Positions 35,280 to 45,405 of a stretch of 53,700 nucleotides of DNA are shown in pieces. Under the pieces are notes generated by a model, which saw nothing but the letters and a program-made list of their open reading frames with translations, was not told the origin of the DNA and did no database searches. How positions within the stretch are numbered: the stretch's first letter is position 1; every line of letters begins with the position of its first letter. The position numbers and the translations under genes are program-made. Source of the DNA: Acidobacteriaceae bacterium (lineage in GTDB: Bacteria; Acidobacteriota; Terriglobia; Terriglobales; Acidobacteriaceae); NCBI GenBank assembly GCA_030037635.1, contig JASHQH010000035.1, forward strand, positions 1 through 53,700, given 5' to 3'.

Positions 35280-36658
35280 TTTTTGAAGAACTCTCCATGC
35301 CCGCCGTTCTTCCACGGGTCGTAATGCAGAGCAAACTCGGCGCGGTGTTGCACGCTGGGATGGTTGTACAGCCAGAACTCGATGAACGGGTTCGGATTCG
35401 GATCTTCGAGCCAGGCCTCGCCCAGGGCATTGAACGCGCCCACCGCGGTTTTCTGCGGGTCGGCCACGATGCCGTGAATTGCCTCCTGCCCGTACACATC
35501 CGCCTGGTGCTCAAAGTGCCGGCTGAAGGCATTGCCTACCGGTTCCAGAAGAAAGCCCGCAATCGAAATCGAAAACAGCAGGACGACAAACCCGGTGCGC
35601 GAAGCGAGAGCCGGGGCCCCCACGGACGGGTTTTTGTCTGTGGGGTGCAGATCGGACGCGCCCCACTTTGCGCCGCAGCGGCGCACCAGCCATGCGGCAA
35701 ACGACGCACACGCCCAATACACGAAGAAAAGCCCGAATGCGTAGCCGGCGATGATTTTGGGAATGTGGTGCAGCACGTAATGGCCGCTCTCATGGCCAAA
35801 TACAAAGAGCACCTGGTCGTCGGGCATCCGGTCGGTGGCCGTGTCCCACATGACGTAGCGTTTGGTGGCGCCGATCCCAGCCACAAACGCGTTGATCCCG
35901 TTCGATTTCGCGCTGGCCTTGATCAGGTACATGCGATCGGGCGGAATGTCGATTCCCGTGCGCGCCACCACCATCTCCATCTTGGCCACCAGGGCGGCAT
36001 GATTTTTCTCAAGCGGTTCCTGCTGGTAAAACAGCGGGACGATCAACGGCGAAATGAAGATGGCGATGACAAGGATCGGCAGCGTAACTACCCAAAGCCC
36101 GAGCCAATAGCGTCGCGGCCAGCGGCGCACAATCCAGTTGAAGAGCAGATAGATGGGGACGACGAACAGGAGCGCCAGCGCCAGTGTCTTGGCCTGGTCG
36201 CCGAACCAGCTCCCCCATCCCTGCGCGCTGATCCCATAGCTGAGCTCATAGTGCTCGCCGACCATGTCCAGCGGCAGCCCGGCCAATTCGCCGGCGATGA
36301 TGAAAACGGCGAAGAAAATCACTCCCTGCACCCAGCGCACGCTCGAAATGCGCTGCGCCCAGCCCTCCAGGCCGGCCCATCCCCGCGCCGCCAGCAGCAG
36401 CCACAAAAAAACAATGCCCCACAGCGATCCGCCGATATCCAGAATGTTGCGAATACGATTGAGGGCAATGGCCTTGGCCAGTTTGTCGGGCGGCAGCCGG
36501 TAGGCTGGTTGCTGTGGGTTGGCGGGTGTGGCCGCAGCCGTTGCAGCGGGAGCCGAGGCGGATGGGGCGGGCGCGCTTTGGGCCCTGAGAGGCGCCGAAA
36601 TCAGTCCGGCGAGCAGGATGGCCGGGCAGATTGCCACGAGCGATAGGCGAAATTTCAT
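35276..36658 (-). CDS. Membrane M48-family metalloprotease (Ste24/HtpX-like)
   Basis: 460 residues. An N-terminal signal/anchor and an Ala/Pro-rich periplasmic stretch are followed by several membrane helices. The zinc motif is HESGH (in VFGHESGHYVLHHI, near residue 287), with the third ligand in the later FSRHFEHQADVYGQEA region, typical of M48 (ExxxD). The layout matches CAAX-protease-like M48A enzymes that act on membrane proteins. It starts at ATG 36658 with AAAAGGAG and is divergent from the exported TldD-like gene, 47 bp away, hinting at a joint role in envelope proteolysis. Substrate not predictable. Confidence 0.88.
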   Translation of the reverse strand: MKFRLSLVAICPAILLAGLISAPLRAQSAPAPSASAPAATAAATPANPQQPAYRLPPDKLAKAIALNRIRNILDIGGSLWGIVFLWLLLAARGWAGLEGWAQRISSVRWVQGVIFFAVFIIAGELAGLPLDMVGEHYELSYGISAQGWGSWFGDQAKTLALALLFVVPIYLLFNWIVRRWPRRYWLGLWVVTLPILVIAIFISPLIVPLFYQQEPLEKNHAALVAKMEMVVARTGIDIPPDRMYLIKASAKSNGINAFVAGIGATKRYVMWDTATDRMPDDQVLFVFGHESGHYVLHHIPKIIAGYAFGLFFVYWACASFAAWLVRRCGAKWGASDLHPTDKNPSVGAPALASRTGFVVLLFSISIAGFLLEPVGNAFSRHFEHQADVYGQEAIHGIVADPQKTAVGAFNALGEAWLEDPNPNPFIEFWLYNHPSVQHRAEFALHYDPWKNGGHGEFFKN

Positions 36659-36705
36659 GCGGATTCTCCTTTTGTCAGGCAATTCTGCGAAAATCGAACA
36701 CACAG

Positions 36706-38607
36706 ATGCTTTTACTCGAACCCCTTCACCTGACGCCAGCTAAATCTTCAACCCCATCGCCGCGCCAGACGCCGTTCTCTCTTGGTTGCGCAGCCGCCTC
36801 GCTTAGCCTCCTGATCTCGTCGCCGCCGATACTCGCCCAGCATATCGCCAAGGTGCACGCCGCGGTTCCGACGGTGACGGACCAGGCCGCGGGAAGCCCG
36901 GTTCTGCTCGACGCAATGACCGCCGAGCTGAATCGCGCCTTCACCTCGCTGGGCAAGCCGGCAGCGGCGGACGATAAGCAGATGCCGCCCTACTTCCTGA
37001 GTTACACGGTCAGCGATGCCAGCTTTGTGACCATCCGCGCAGAGTATGGTGCGCTCGCCGACAGTTCTGCCAATCGCGAGCGCATGGCCGATGTGCAGGT
37101 GCGCGTGGGCGACTCCAAGCTCGACAATACGCACGGCACGCATCGCAACTCGGCCGTGAACAGCCAGCAACTTCCGCTCGGCGACGACCGCGAGGCAATC
37201 GAGCGCTCGCTGTGGCTGGCTACCAACACCGGCTACGGCGAAGCCCTCGATAGTTATCTTCGCGTGAAGACCGAGGCGCAGGTACGCGCCAAGGAAGAAG
37301 ACACTTCGCCCGACTTCAGCCATGAGGCTGCGCAGACGCGCATCGGCTCTGTCGCCCCGCCCATCGTCATCGATCGCGCGTCCTGGGAGCAGCGGGTGAG
37401 GGAACTGTCGCGCGTATTCCGCGCCTATCCCGATGTCTACGAGAACATCGTCCTGCTCACGGTTGAGAACGAGACCGATTACTTCGTCTCCTCAGAGGGC
37501 TCGCGCATCGTAATGCCCCACCTGCTGGCGCGCCTGGTAGCAGTTGGCGTCACGCGTGCCGACGATGGCATGGACCTTTTTCGCGAGCAGACCTTCGAAG
37601 CCGAAACCGTCGACGGCCTTCCCCGGCAGGCCGAGCTCGAAGCCGCACTGAACAAGCTGGGCCAGAGCCTGGAAGCGCTGCGCAAGGCGCCGGTCACCGA
37701 ACCGTTTGATGGCCCTGCCATTCTGTCTGGCCGCGCCGCCGCCGTTTTCTTTCACGAAGTGCTGGGCCACCGGCTCGAAGGCCAGCGCCAGCGCGGCGAC
37801 GAGGAAGGGCAGACTTTTACCAAGGACATCGGCAAAGAGATCCTGCCCGATTTTCTTTCCGTGGTGGACGATCCTACCAAGACCACCTTCGATCACACCT
37901 GGCTCAGCGGCAACTACGAATATGACGACGAGGGCCAGAAGGCCGAGCGCGTGGACCTCATCCACGACGGGGTGCTGAAAAACTTCCTCATGTCGCGCCT
38001 GCCCATCGCCAGTTTCGGAGAGTCGAATGGCCACGGCCGCGCCGAATCCGGCCACGTCCCCACCGGCCGGCAGGGCAACCTGATTGTTTCTTCAACCAAA
38101 TCGGTGACAGAAGCAAAACTGCGTGAGCAGCTGATCGAGGAAGCCAAGAGGCAGGGCAAACCCTACGGTCTTTACTTCGAAGACATTTCGTCGGGATTTG
38201 CCGTAACCCAGCGCAGCTCGCCGCAGGCGTTCCAGGTGATCCCGCTTGTGGTGTGGCGCGTTTATGTGGATGGCCGCCCCGATGAGCTCGTGCGCGGCGT
38301 CAGCATTGTGGGCACGCCCCTTGCCGCCATGAAGAGCATTGTCGCCACCGGCGACAAGAGCGAAGTCTTCAACGGCGAGTGCGGTGCGGAATCGGGCACC
38401 ATCCCCGTCAGCGCCGTGGCTCCGGCAATGCTTCTCAGCACGATCGAAACGCAGCGCCAGCCGCAGGGCACGGCGCGGCCGCCCATCCTGCCTATACCGG
38501 GAGCAGATGAGAAGCAGGGAACAGACAACAGGGAACAGGGAACAGCAAACAAGGGAGCAAGCGGGCAAAGGAGCGAGGAAGCAAGAACACAGGGGGCTGG
38601 GCAATGA
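36706..38607 (+). CDS. Exported TldD-like metallopeptidase (catalytic subunit)
   Basis: 633 residues, longer than cytoplasmic TldD (about 480). An N-terminal hydrophobic stretch (CAAASLSLLISSPPILAQ) looks like a signal peptide. The TldD zinc motif is intact: HEVLGH, with H350, E351, H355. The third Cys ligand is in FNGECGAESGTIP. Conserved SGNYEYDDEGQKAERVDLIHDGVL and GHGRAESGHVPTGRQGN support the family. The C-terminal about 30 residues (EKQGTDNREQGTANKGASGQ...) are encoded by heptad repeats at 38511-38594 and are probably non-functional. Its stop overlaps the next start by 4 bp (ATGA). TldD degrades unfolded peptides or matures RiPPs; here the site would be periplasmic. Confidence 0.85.
   Translation: MLLLEPLHLTPAKSSTPSPRQTPFSLGCAAASLSLLISSPPILAQHIAKVHAAVPTVTDQAAGSPVLLDAMTAELNRAFTSLGKPAAADDKQMPPYFLSYTVSDASFVTIRAEYGALADSSANRERMADVQVRVGDSKLDNTHGTHRNSAVNSQQLPLGDDREAIERSLWLATNTGYGEALDSYLRVKTEAQVRAKEEDTSPDFSHEAAQTRIGSVAPPIVIDRASWEQRVRELSRVFRAYPDVYENIVLLTVENETDYFVSSEGSRIVMPHLLARLVAVGVTRADDGMDLFREQTFEAETVDGLPRQAELEAALNKLGQSLEALRKAPVTEPFDGPAILSGRAAAVFFHEVLGHRLEGQRQRGDEEGQTFTKDIGKEILPDFLSVVDDPTKTTFDHTWLSGNYEYDDEGQKAERVDLIHDGVLKNFLMSRLPIASFGESNGHGRAESGHVPTGRQGNLIVSSTKSVTEAKLREQLIEEAKRQGKPYGLYFEDISSGFAVTQRSSPQAFQVIPLVVWRVYVDGRPDELVRGVSIVGTPLAAMKSIVATGDKSEVFNGECGAESGTIPVSAVAPAMLLSTIETQRQPQGTARPPILPIPGADEKQGTDNREQGTANKGASGQRSEEARTQGAGQ
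38511..38594 (+). repeat. Heptad repeat family A inside the TldD-like gene
   Basis: Units GAAGCAG, GGAACAG, ACAACAG, GGAACAG, GGAACAG run in exact 7-nt phase from 38511 to 38545 and decay to about 38594. They encode the C-terminal tail of the TldD-like protein. The orientation is opposite to the copies at convergent gene ends. Confidence 0.85.
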
Positions 38608-40340
38608 ATTCACCTCGTTTGCCATGGGGGTGCCCCAACTTCGGCGCGCCTCTGTTTTTGCGCCTAAGGTGGGAGCAGCCCTCGCGTCTCGCACGAACTT
38701 TGGTTGCGGCGACCATGCTTGCCGGTCTCTTGATCAGCGCGTCGAGCGCTCTCGCGCAGCCCACGCGCGCCGACGCTGAAAAAGATCCCGTCCTCAAGGC
38801 CATGCTCGAAGAACTCGACCGGAGCATGAGCCAATTGGACCTGAAGGGTTTCGCCAAGCCGTTTTTCATCCAGTACCGCATCGAGGAAGTTCAGGATTTC
38901 CAAACCAGGGCTGAGTTCGGTTCCAGTGAGGGCTCTGACCTGGCGCATCAGCGCCTGGCGCGCGTCACGGTGCGCGTGGGCGACTACAAGACCGACAGCT
39001 CCGGCGGCCGTGGCGATGGCGCACTGGAACTGGCGGTACTCGACAACGACCCCATCGCTCTGCGCTCCACGCTGTGGGCGGCAACCGACCAGGCATACAA
39101 AGCCGCTCTTGCGGCCTACGCGCAGAAGCAGGCTGAGCTCAAGCAAGTGCAGACGCCGCCGCAGGCCGACGACTTCAGCCACGAGAAACCGATCATCTCG
39201 CTGGCCGACCCCATTCCGCTGCACATCGACGAGGATGCGTGGGCGCAGCGTGTGGCGCGCGTCAGCGGCTTGTATCGTACTGACTCTTCGGTCAGCGCGG
39301 AGCAGCATGAAGTTCAGTACTCCAACGCCGGTTTTCGCGCCCGCGTCACCACCACGTGGCTCGTCACCAGCGAGGGAACCATCGTGCGCAAGTCCGCGGC
39401 CGAGTATGAAGAGACATTTGCCGCGGGCACCCAGGCTGCCGATGGCATGCATCTCGACCGCTCCTACGCCTCAGTGGGAACCTCGCTCGACGATCTCGAC
39501 TCTGAAGCCGCCTTCAACAAGCACGCCGTGGACGAGATCGCTTCGCTCGCCGAGCTACGCAAGGCGCCGCTCGTCGAAGAGGAGTATCACGGTCCGCTCC
39601 TGATGAGCGCCGACGCCGCGGCCGACACGCTGCGCGGGCTGCTGGGCACGGCGGTGACAGCCACGCGCCCGCCGCTGGGCACCGAGGCGCGCACCAACGG
39701 CCCCTTTGCCTCCAGCTATCATGCCCGCGTTCTGCCTGATTTCATGGACGTCTTCGACGATCCCAGCCTCAGGATCTGGAACGGCAAGGGACTGGTGGGC
39801 GCCTACAATGTCGACGACGAAGGCGTTCCGGCGCAGACTGTCGACCTGGTCGATTCCGGCCGTCTCGACAATTACCTCATCGGCCGCCAGCCGGTACGCG
39901 ACTTTCCGCAGTCCGACGGCCACGGGCGCGCCGGGCTCACCGGACCCGCTCGTCCCATGATCGGAGTCTTGAAGATTACGGCGGAAAACGGCCTCAGCGA
40001 CGACGCCCTGAATCAGAAGCTGCTTGACATGGCTAAAGATCGCGGCCTGAAGAGCGTTTATTATGTCGAAACGCTGGGCGGCGAGCGCAATCCGCGCCTG
40101 CTTTATCGCGTCAGCCCCGACGGCAAGCGCGAGCTGGTGCGCGGCGCCGTTCTCGACGACATCGACGAGCGCGCTCTGCGCTCCAGCATTGAAGCTGCCG
40201 GCGAGGAGCTCTACGTCGCCAACTACTTCGGCGACCCTCCCGCCACCGTTCTGGCTCCCGCACTGCTCTTCGATGACGCCACGGTGCGCCGCGCCAATCA
40301 GAAGAACGAAAAGTTGCCTTTCTACCCGCCGCCGGAATAG
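38604..40340 (+). CDS. Exported TldE/PmbA-like non-catalytic partner
   Basis: 578 residues, paralogous to the preceding protein (NVDDEGVPAQTVDLVDSGRLDNYLIGRQPV, SDGHGRAGLTGPARPMIGVL). The zinc motif is absent: the aligned place reads SADAAADTLRGLLGT, and the later Cys is missing too. This fits TldE, the inactive half of TldD/TldE heterodimers. The N-terminus MNSPRLPWGCPNFGAPLFLRLRWE is translated palindromic element DNA; a good signal peptide follows (RTLVAATMLAGLLISASSALAQ). The start at 38604 is supported by the ATGA overlap and an AGGGGG site; an internal ATG at 38715 is an alternative. Probably forms an exported TldD/E complex. Confidence 0.85.
   Translation: MNSPRLPWGCPNFGAPLFLRLRWEQPSRLARTLVAATMLAGLLISASSALAQPTRADAEKDPVLKAMLEELDRSMSQLDLKGFAKPFFIQYRIEEVQDFQTRAEFGSSEGSDLAHQRLARVTVRVGDYKTDSSGGRGDGALELAVLDNDPIALRSTLWAATDQAYKAALAAYAQKQAELKQVQTPPQADDFSHEKPIISLADPIPLHIDEDAWAQRVARVSGLYRTDSSVSAEQHEVQYSNAGFRARVTTTWLVTSEGTIVRKSAAEYEETFAAGTQAADGMHLDRSYASVGTSLDDLDSEAAFNKHAVDEIASLAELRKAPLVEEEYHGPLLMSADAAADTLRGLLGTAVTATRPPLGTEARTNGPFASSYHARVLPDFMDVFDDPSLRIWNGKGLVGAYNVDDEGVPAQTVDLVDSGRLDNYLIGRQPVRDFPQSDGHGRAGLTGPARPMIGVLKITAENGLSDDALNQKLLDMAKDRGLKSVYYVETLGGERNPRLLYRVSPDGKRELVRGAVLDDIDERALRSSIEAAGEELYVANYFGDPPATVLAPALLFDDATVRRANQKNEKLPFYPPPE
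38627..38680. repeat. Palindromic element at the 5' end of the TldE-like gene
   Basis: The left arm 38631-38647 (TGCCCCAACTTCGGCGC) pairs with the right arm 38660-38677, whose complement reads TGCTCCCACCTTAGGCGC: one gap and two mismatches, with a T-rich loop. The arms match those of the element in mtaB at 1430-1490. It lies 23 bases after the start codon and stays in frame. Confidence 0.75.
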
Positions 40341-40406
40341 GGAGTAGCCCGTAGCCAATACGGAATAGTTGAAATGCGCGGCGGTCCGACTTACCGGCTC
40401 CGCAGT

Positions 40407-40448
40407 GTTTCTGTTCCCTGTTCCCTAATCCCTATTTCCTGCTTTTCC
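40407..40448 (+). repeat. Heptad repeat family A at the TldE/DUF1761 convergent junction
   Basis: Units GTTTCTG, TTCCCTG, TTCCCTA, ATCCCTA, TTTCCTG, CTTTTCC are in exact 7-nt phase. The CTA at 40432-40434 is the complement of the stop codon of the DUF1761 remnant. Confidence 0.85.
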
Positions 40449-40862
40449 ACGCTCCTACAATCGCTCCCATCAGCATCATGCCGATCAGCCAGAACCCGGC
40501 GTCGACGGCGAAGGCTGCGTAGCTGAGTTCCGCAAAGACAGCTCCCAGAGCGATGGTGGGTAAAACCAGCCCCAGCCACAGGGCCGCGCCAATTTTGATG
40601 CCGCGCGCCGCCGTCTGCGGCCCAGTCAGTTGCGTGATGCAGGAGATCGAGGTCGCGACCAAAGCCTCAGCCAGCAACGCCGCGCCCCACTGCAGCAGCG
40701 AATTCACTCCCGAATGCTCCAGCCAGGCGCGGTCGTGGCCGATACTTTTGAGCCACACATCGAGAAAACCGTGTACCACGCTGCCTCAAAGAGAAAACAA
40801 ACCGCCGCCGCCACCGCAATGGCAAGATAGTTCTGCTTCACACGTTTCGCTTCCGTCGCCAT
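40432..40862 (-). pseudogene. DUF1761-family membrane protein, single frameshift
   Basis: The N-terminal part (MATEAKRVKQNYLAIAVAAAVCFLFEAAWYTVF) starts at ATG 40862 after AGGAGC. The C-terminal part (FLDVWLKSIGHDRAWLEHSGVNSLLQWGAALLAEALVATSISC... VDAGFWLIGMMLMGAIVGAWKSRK) continues in another frame. One extra T in the TTTT run near 40768 would restore TVFLDVWLKS and a complete protein of about 144 residues with four membrane helices. It could be a real pseudogene, a phase-variable homopolymer or a sequencing error. The last residues and stop are encoded by the heptad array. Function of DUF1761 is unknown. Confidence 0.75.
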
Positions 40863-41021
40863 GGTGCGCTCCTGATCCATCTTTTGCCGTTCCGGGGGTT
40901 TTTGCCGGGAGGGCTGCCCGGAAAAGTTGGTTTGCTTCCGACAAGGCCTGAGTTTGCGCCGAATTGTATTCGATCTTCCGCCGCGCTGTCGAAGAGCTTT
41001 ATCCTTGGGGGCAAGGCTGAC

Positions 41022-41864
41022 ATGGAACCGGAGATCGATCGCAACCCGGCGGGCAATCCTGCGCTGCGCCTCTGGTACGCCTATCCGGGCGACCTTGCCG
41101 ATCCCGCTGCCGCCGAGGCCTGCGCTGCACTGCTCAATGAAGCCGAGCGAGCGCGCGCGGCCCGCTTCCACTTCGATCGTCACCGCCGCGAATACCTGGC
41201 CACGCATGCTCTGGCGCGCATCGCGCTTTCGCATGCGCATCCTTTGCCGCCGCAGGAGTGGCGCTATTCAGTCAACGCGTATGGCAAGCCTTCGCCGTTG
41301 CCGGAGTCCGGGGTGCGCTTCAATCAATCGAACAGCACAGAGCTGGCCATTTGCCTGGTTTCGTCGCCTTCTGCCGCTGGCGCGTCGCGCTCCCTGCCTC
41401 CCGAAGCCGTGCCGGAGGTGGGCGTGGACGTGGAAGCTCTCAGCCGCGCCGAGGAGATCGTTCGCCTCGCGCCCGACGTCTTTTCGGGCGCCGAGCTCAA
41501 GCAACTCGACGAGCTGCCCGCCGTCTCCCGCCCCAATCGCGCCATCTCACTTTGGACCCTCAAAGAGGCCTACATCAAGGCGCGCGGCGTGGGTCTTTTG
41601 CTGCCCCTGCGCGCCTTTTCATTCGTGTTTGGCGACGCGCAAAAGGTCCGGCTCGAGGTAGAACCCGGTGTGGACGAGGATCCCGACCGCTGGAGGTTTT
41701 TTCTGCTCAATCACGCCTCGCACCGCATCGCCATGGTGGTTGACGCAGCCGTCTCCGGCGAATTGCAGGTTTGGGAAGCCCACCCGCTGCCCACAGTGCT
41801 CAAACGCCTAACCAATCCCGGCGAACCGTGGTTCCCGGTGCCGGCCTTTGAGAATCGGCCATAA
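41022..41864 (+). CDS. 4'-phosphopantetheinyl transferase (Sfp-type)
   Basis: 280 residues. It transfers phosphopantetheine from CoA to the serine of a carrier protein. Motifs: GVDVE (magnesium-binding Asp) and WTLKEAYIKARGVGLLLP (W-x2-KEA-x2-K). The N-terminal RARAARFHFDRHRREYLATHALAR is typical of the Sfp/Gsp superfamily. The two-lobed size fits the Sfp type rather than AcpS, so it probably serves polyketide, peptide or fatty-acid synthase carriers elsewhere in the genome. ATG 41022 lies after AAGG; upstream in-frame sequence overlaps the divergent DUF1761 promoter region. It ends 180 bp before sodA. Confidence 0.9.
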   Translation: MEPEIDRNPAGNPALRLWYAYPGDLADPAAAEACAALLNEAERARAARFHFDRHRREYLATHALARIALSHAHPLPPQEWRYSVNAYGKPSPLPESGVRFNQSNSTELAICLVSSPSAAGASRSLPPEAVPEVGVDVEALSRAEEIVRLAPDVFSGAELKQLDELPAVSRPNRAISLWTLKEAYIKARGVGLLLPLRAFSFVFGDAQKVRLEVEPGVDEDPDRWRFFLLNHASHRIAMVVDAAVSGELQVWEAHPLPTVLKRLTNPGEPWFPVPAFENRP

Positions 41865-41882
41865 TTGCCAAAGGTCGCCGGG

Positions 41883-41925
41883 AGCTTTTCCTGCTCCCTA
41901 TTGGCTATCAGCTGCCGCTCCGCTG
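41883..41925 (+). repeat. Degenerate mixed heptad-repeat remnant upstream of sodA
   Basis: A CTCCCTATT (family A-like) unit is followed by GGCTATC and AGCTGCC units (family B-like). The phase is poor. It looks like a decayed or young copy combining both families. Confidence 0.4.
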
Positions 41926-42043
41926 CCTTCGCCATCCCAACCTGTGAACTTTCCTCGCACCCAGGGCCTGCGCTTGCGCATCCATCCATTTATACGACGG
42001 GCCATGTCGACACAGTACAATCCGAACGAAGGAGAATTCCCCA

Positions 42044-42667
42044 ATGGCATACGAAGTACCGGCGCTACCCTACGACTACAAAGCGCTTGAGCCCTTCATC
42101 GATAGCGAAACCATGCATCTGCATCACGACAAACATCACCAGACCTACGTCACCAACGTGAATGCTGCCCTGGCCAATCACCCCAAGCTGGCTGCCAAAT
42201 CGGTCGACGATCTCATCAGCGATCTGAATGCCGTCCCCGAGGATATCCGCACCACGGTGCGCAACAACGGCGGAGGGCACTCCAACCACTCCATGTTCTG
42301 GACCATCATGGGACCCGCCAATACCGCGGGCATCGGCGGCCATCCCACGGGCGACCTTGCCAAGCAGATCTCGGCCGACTTCGGCGATTTCGAGGCCTTC
42401 AAGAAGACCTTCAACGAGACCACCGCCAAGCAGTTCGGTTCCGGATGGGGCTGGCTGGTCTTCCAGGGCGGTAAGCTGAAGGTCGTCACCACGGCCAACC
42501 AGGACTCGCCGCTGAACCAGGGAATCTATCCCATCCTGGGCAACGACGTGTGGGAGCATGCCTATTACCTCAAGTACCAGAACCGCCGCCCCGACTACCT
42601 TGCCGCATGGTGGAACGTCGTCAACTGGGCTGAGGTGAACAAGCGCTTCGCCAAGGCGAAAAGCTAG
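42044..42667 (+). CDS. sodA: Superoxide dismutase, Fe/Mn type
   Basis: Converts superoxide to hydrogen peroxide and oxygen. 207 residues, standard size. Metal ligands by position: H27 ([13 protein letters not shown]), H82 ([11 protein letters not shown]), D168 and H172 ([10 protein letters not shown]). The region [13 protein letters not shown] and the DSPLNQG loop look more like Mn than Fe enzymes, but cambialistic use cannot be excluded. No signal peptide, so it is cytoplasmic. A GGAG lies 10 bases before ATG 42044. Its stop codon overlaps the first unit of the family B repeat array. Confidence 0.95.
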   Translation: MAYEVPALPYDYKALEPFIDSETMHLHHDKHHQTYVTNVNAALANHPKLAAKSVDDLISDLNAVPEDIRTTVRNNGGGHSNHSMFWTIMGPANTAGIGGHPTGDLAKQISADFGDFEAFKKTFNETTAKQFGSGWGWLVFQGGKLKVVTTANQDSPLNQGIYPILGNDVWEHAYYLKYQNRRPDYLAAWWNVVNWAEVNKRFAKAKS

Positions 42668-42697
42668 CCGTTAGCTTTTAGCTCTCAGCTTTCGGCT
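42666..42697 (+). repeat. Heptad repeat family B, left arm of inverted pair 1
   Basis: AGC(C/T)-type units start at 42666, 42673, 42680, 42687 and 42694, exactly 7 bases apart (AGCCGTT, AGCTTTT, AGCTCTC, AGCTTTC, GGCTTCG). It begins within the sodA stop region. The inverted partner lies at 42809-42843. Confidence 0.85.
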
Positions 42698-42808
42698 TCG
42701 TCGCGCTCTCCCAGCGAGTCCTGGCGCGAAGAAGCTGAGCCTGGAGCCGGGATCGATTGTGCAATCGACTTTTCATCGAAAGTTGACAAAACGACCTACC
42801 GCGCAATG

Positions 42809-42845
42809 AGCTAAGAGCTGAAAGCTAATAGCCGAGAGCTGTTTT
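42809..42845 (-). repeat. Heptad repeat family B, right arm of inverted pair 1, with T-run
   Basis: AGC units start at 42809, 42816, 42823, 42830 and 42837, exactly 7 bases apart. On the other strand the units (AGCTCTC, GGCTATT, AGCTTTC, AGCTCTT) are the same pool as in the left arm, so the transcript can fold into a long stem. GTTTTT follows directly, then the zwf GGAGG site. The pair may end sodA transcription. Confidence 0.8.
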
Positions 42846-42863
42846 TCGGAGGTTGAACCAACC

Positions 42864-44426
<1,563 letters not shown>

Positions 44427-44448
44427 GGACAGGGAACAGGGACAGGAC
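44427..44448 (+). repeat. Degenerate family A units after zwf
   Basis: GGACAG, GGAACAG, GGACAGG lie directly after the zwf stop codon. The G-rich strand is the coding strand here. Only one perfect heptad is present, so this is a weak copy. Confidence 0.5.
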
Positions 44449-44495
44449 GCACGGTCGGCCGGAGCCGGCGCATCTGTTTTTCGCCGTAAGCTCAC

Positions 44496-45353
44496 ATGCT
44501 CACCCAACTCGAAAAAGCGCTCGCCTTTCGCACACTCCATGAGCGCCCGGGCTCGTTCATCATCCCCAATCCCTGGGACGTGGGCACCGCGCGCCTGCTG
44601 GCACACCTGGGATTTGAAGCGCTCGCCACCACCAGTGCGGGGTATGCCTTTTCCGCAGGCCTGCCCGACCACGGCGTCAGCCGCGACGCCATGCTGGAGC
44701 ACGTGGCCGCTATCGCTGCCGCGGTCGATCTGCCTGTGAGCGGCGATCTCGAAAACGGCTACGGCGACTCGCCCGAGGACGCCGCGCAAACCATCACGCT
44801 TGCCGCCGCGGCCGGCCTGGTTGGGGGATCAATCGAGGACTCAAAGAACCAAAACGAGGATTCAACCCATCGCGTCGCCGATCCCATCTACGCAATCGGC
44901 GTTGCCGCCGAGCGCGTGCGTGCCGCCGCCGAGGCAGCCCGCGCGCTTGCGTTTCCTTTCACGCTGACGGCCCGCGCTGAAAACTTCCTGCTCGGCCGCA
45001 CCGATCTCAGCGACACCATCAAGCGCCTGCAAGCCTATCAGGAGGCAGGCGCCGATGTTCTCTATGCGCCCTGCCTCACCCGCAAAGAAGATATCGAAGC
45101 CGTGGTCCGCTCCGTCGATCGCCCGGTCAACGTGCTGGCGGGATTTGGCGACCATCCGCCCGACTTCGCGACGCTCTCCGCCCTCGGCGTCAAGCGGATC
45201 AGCATCGGAGGCGCGTTGTCCCGGGCGGCGCTGGGCGCGTTTCTCCGCGCCGCACGCGAAATGCGCGATGACGGCACATTCACTTTCACCAAGAACGCCG
45301 CCAGCGGCCGCGAGTTGAATCAGATCTTTTCGGGATCAACCGGGACGGATTGA
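44496..45353 (+). CDS. Isocitrate lyase/PEP mutase family protein
   Basis: 285 residues, (beta/alpha)8 barrel of the ICL/PEP mutase superfamily. Visible pieces: IPNPWDVGTARLLAHLGFEALATTSAGYAFSAGLPD, VSGDLENGYGD (Asp/Glu metal contacts), GGSIEDS, TARAENFLLGRTDL. The lyase KKCGH loop of true isocitrate lyase is absent, so it is not the glyoxylate-cycle enzyme. Methylisocitrate lyase, oxaloacetate decarboxylase or carboxyvinyl-phosphonate-type activities are possible. It follows zwf on the same strand and ends 70 bp before the convergent rnhA, within reach of a heptad array. Confidence 0.85.
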   Translation: MLTQLEKALAFRTLHERPGSFIIPNPWDVGTARLLAHLGFEALATTSAGYAFSAGLPDHGVSRDAMLEHVAAIAAAVDLPVSGDLENGYGDSPEDAAQTITLAAAAGLVGGSIEDSKNQNEDSTHRVADPIYAIGVAAERVRAAAEAARALAFPFTLTARAENFLLGRTDLSDTIKRLQAYQEAGADVLYAPCLTRKEDIEAVVRSVDRPVNVLAGFGDHPPDFATLSALGVKRISIGGALSRAALGAFLRAAREMRDDGTFTFTKNAASGRELNQIFSGSTGTD

Positions 45354-45405
45354 AAAGGCGAACAGTCTCGATTCCGGGACCTGGAATTTCTATAGCTTTT
45401 TATGG

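Noticed and set aside
40704..41240. Longer minus-strand protein reaching into the phosphopantetheinyl transferase gene
   Set aside because: Only its last part (the DUF1761 N-terminus) is sensible; the rest is antisense to a conserved enzyme.
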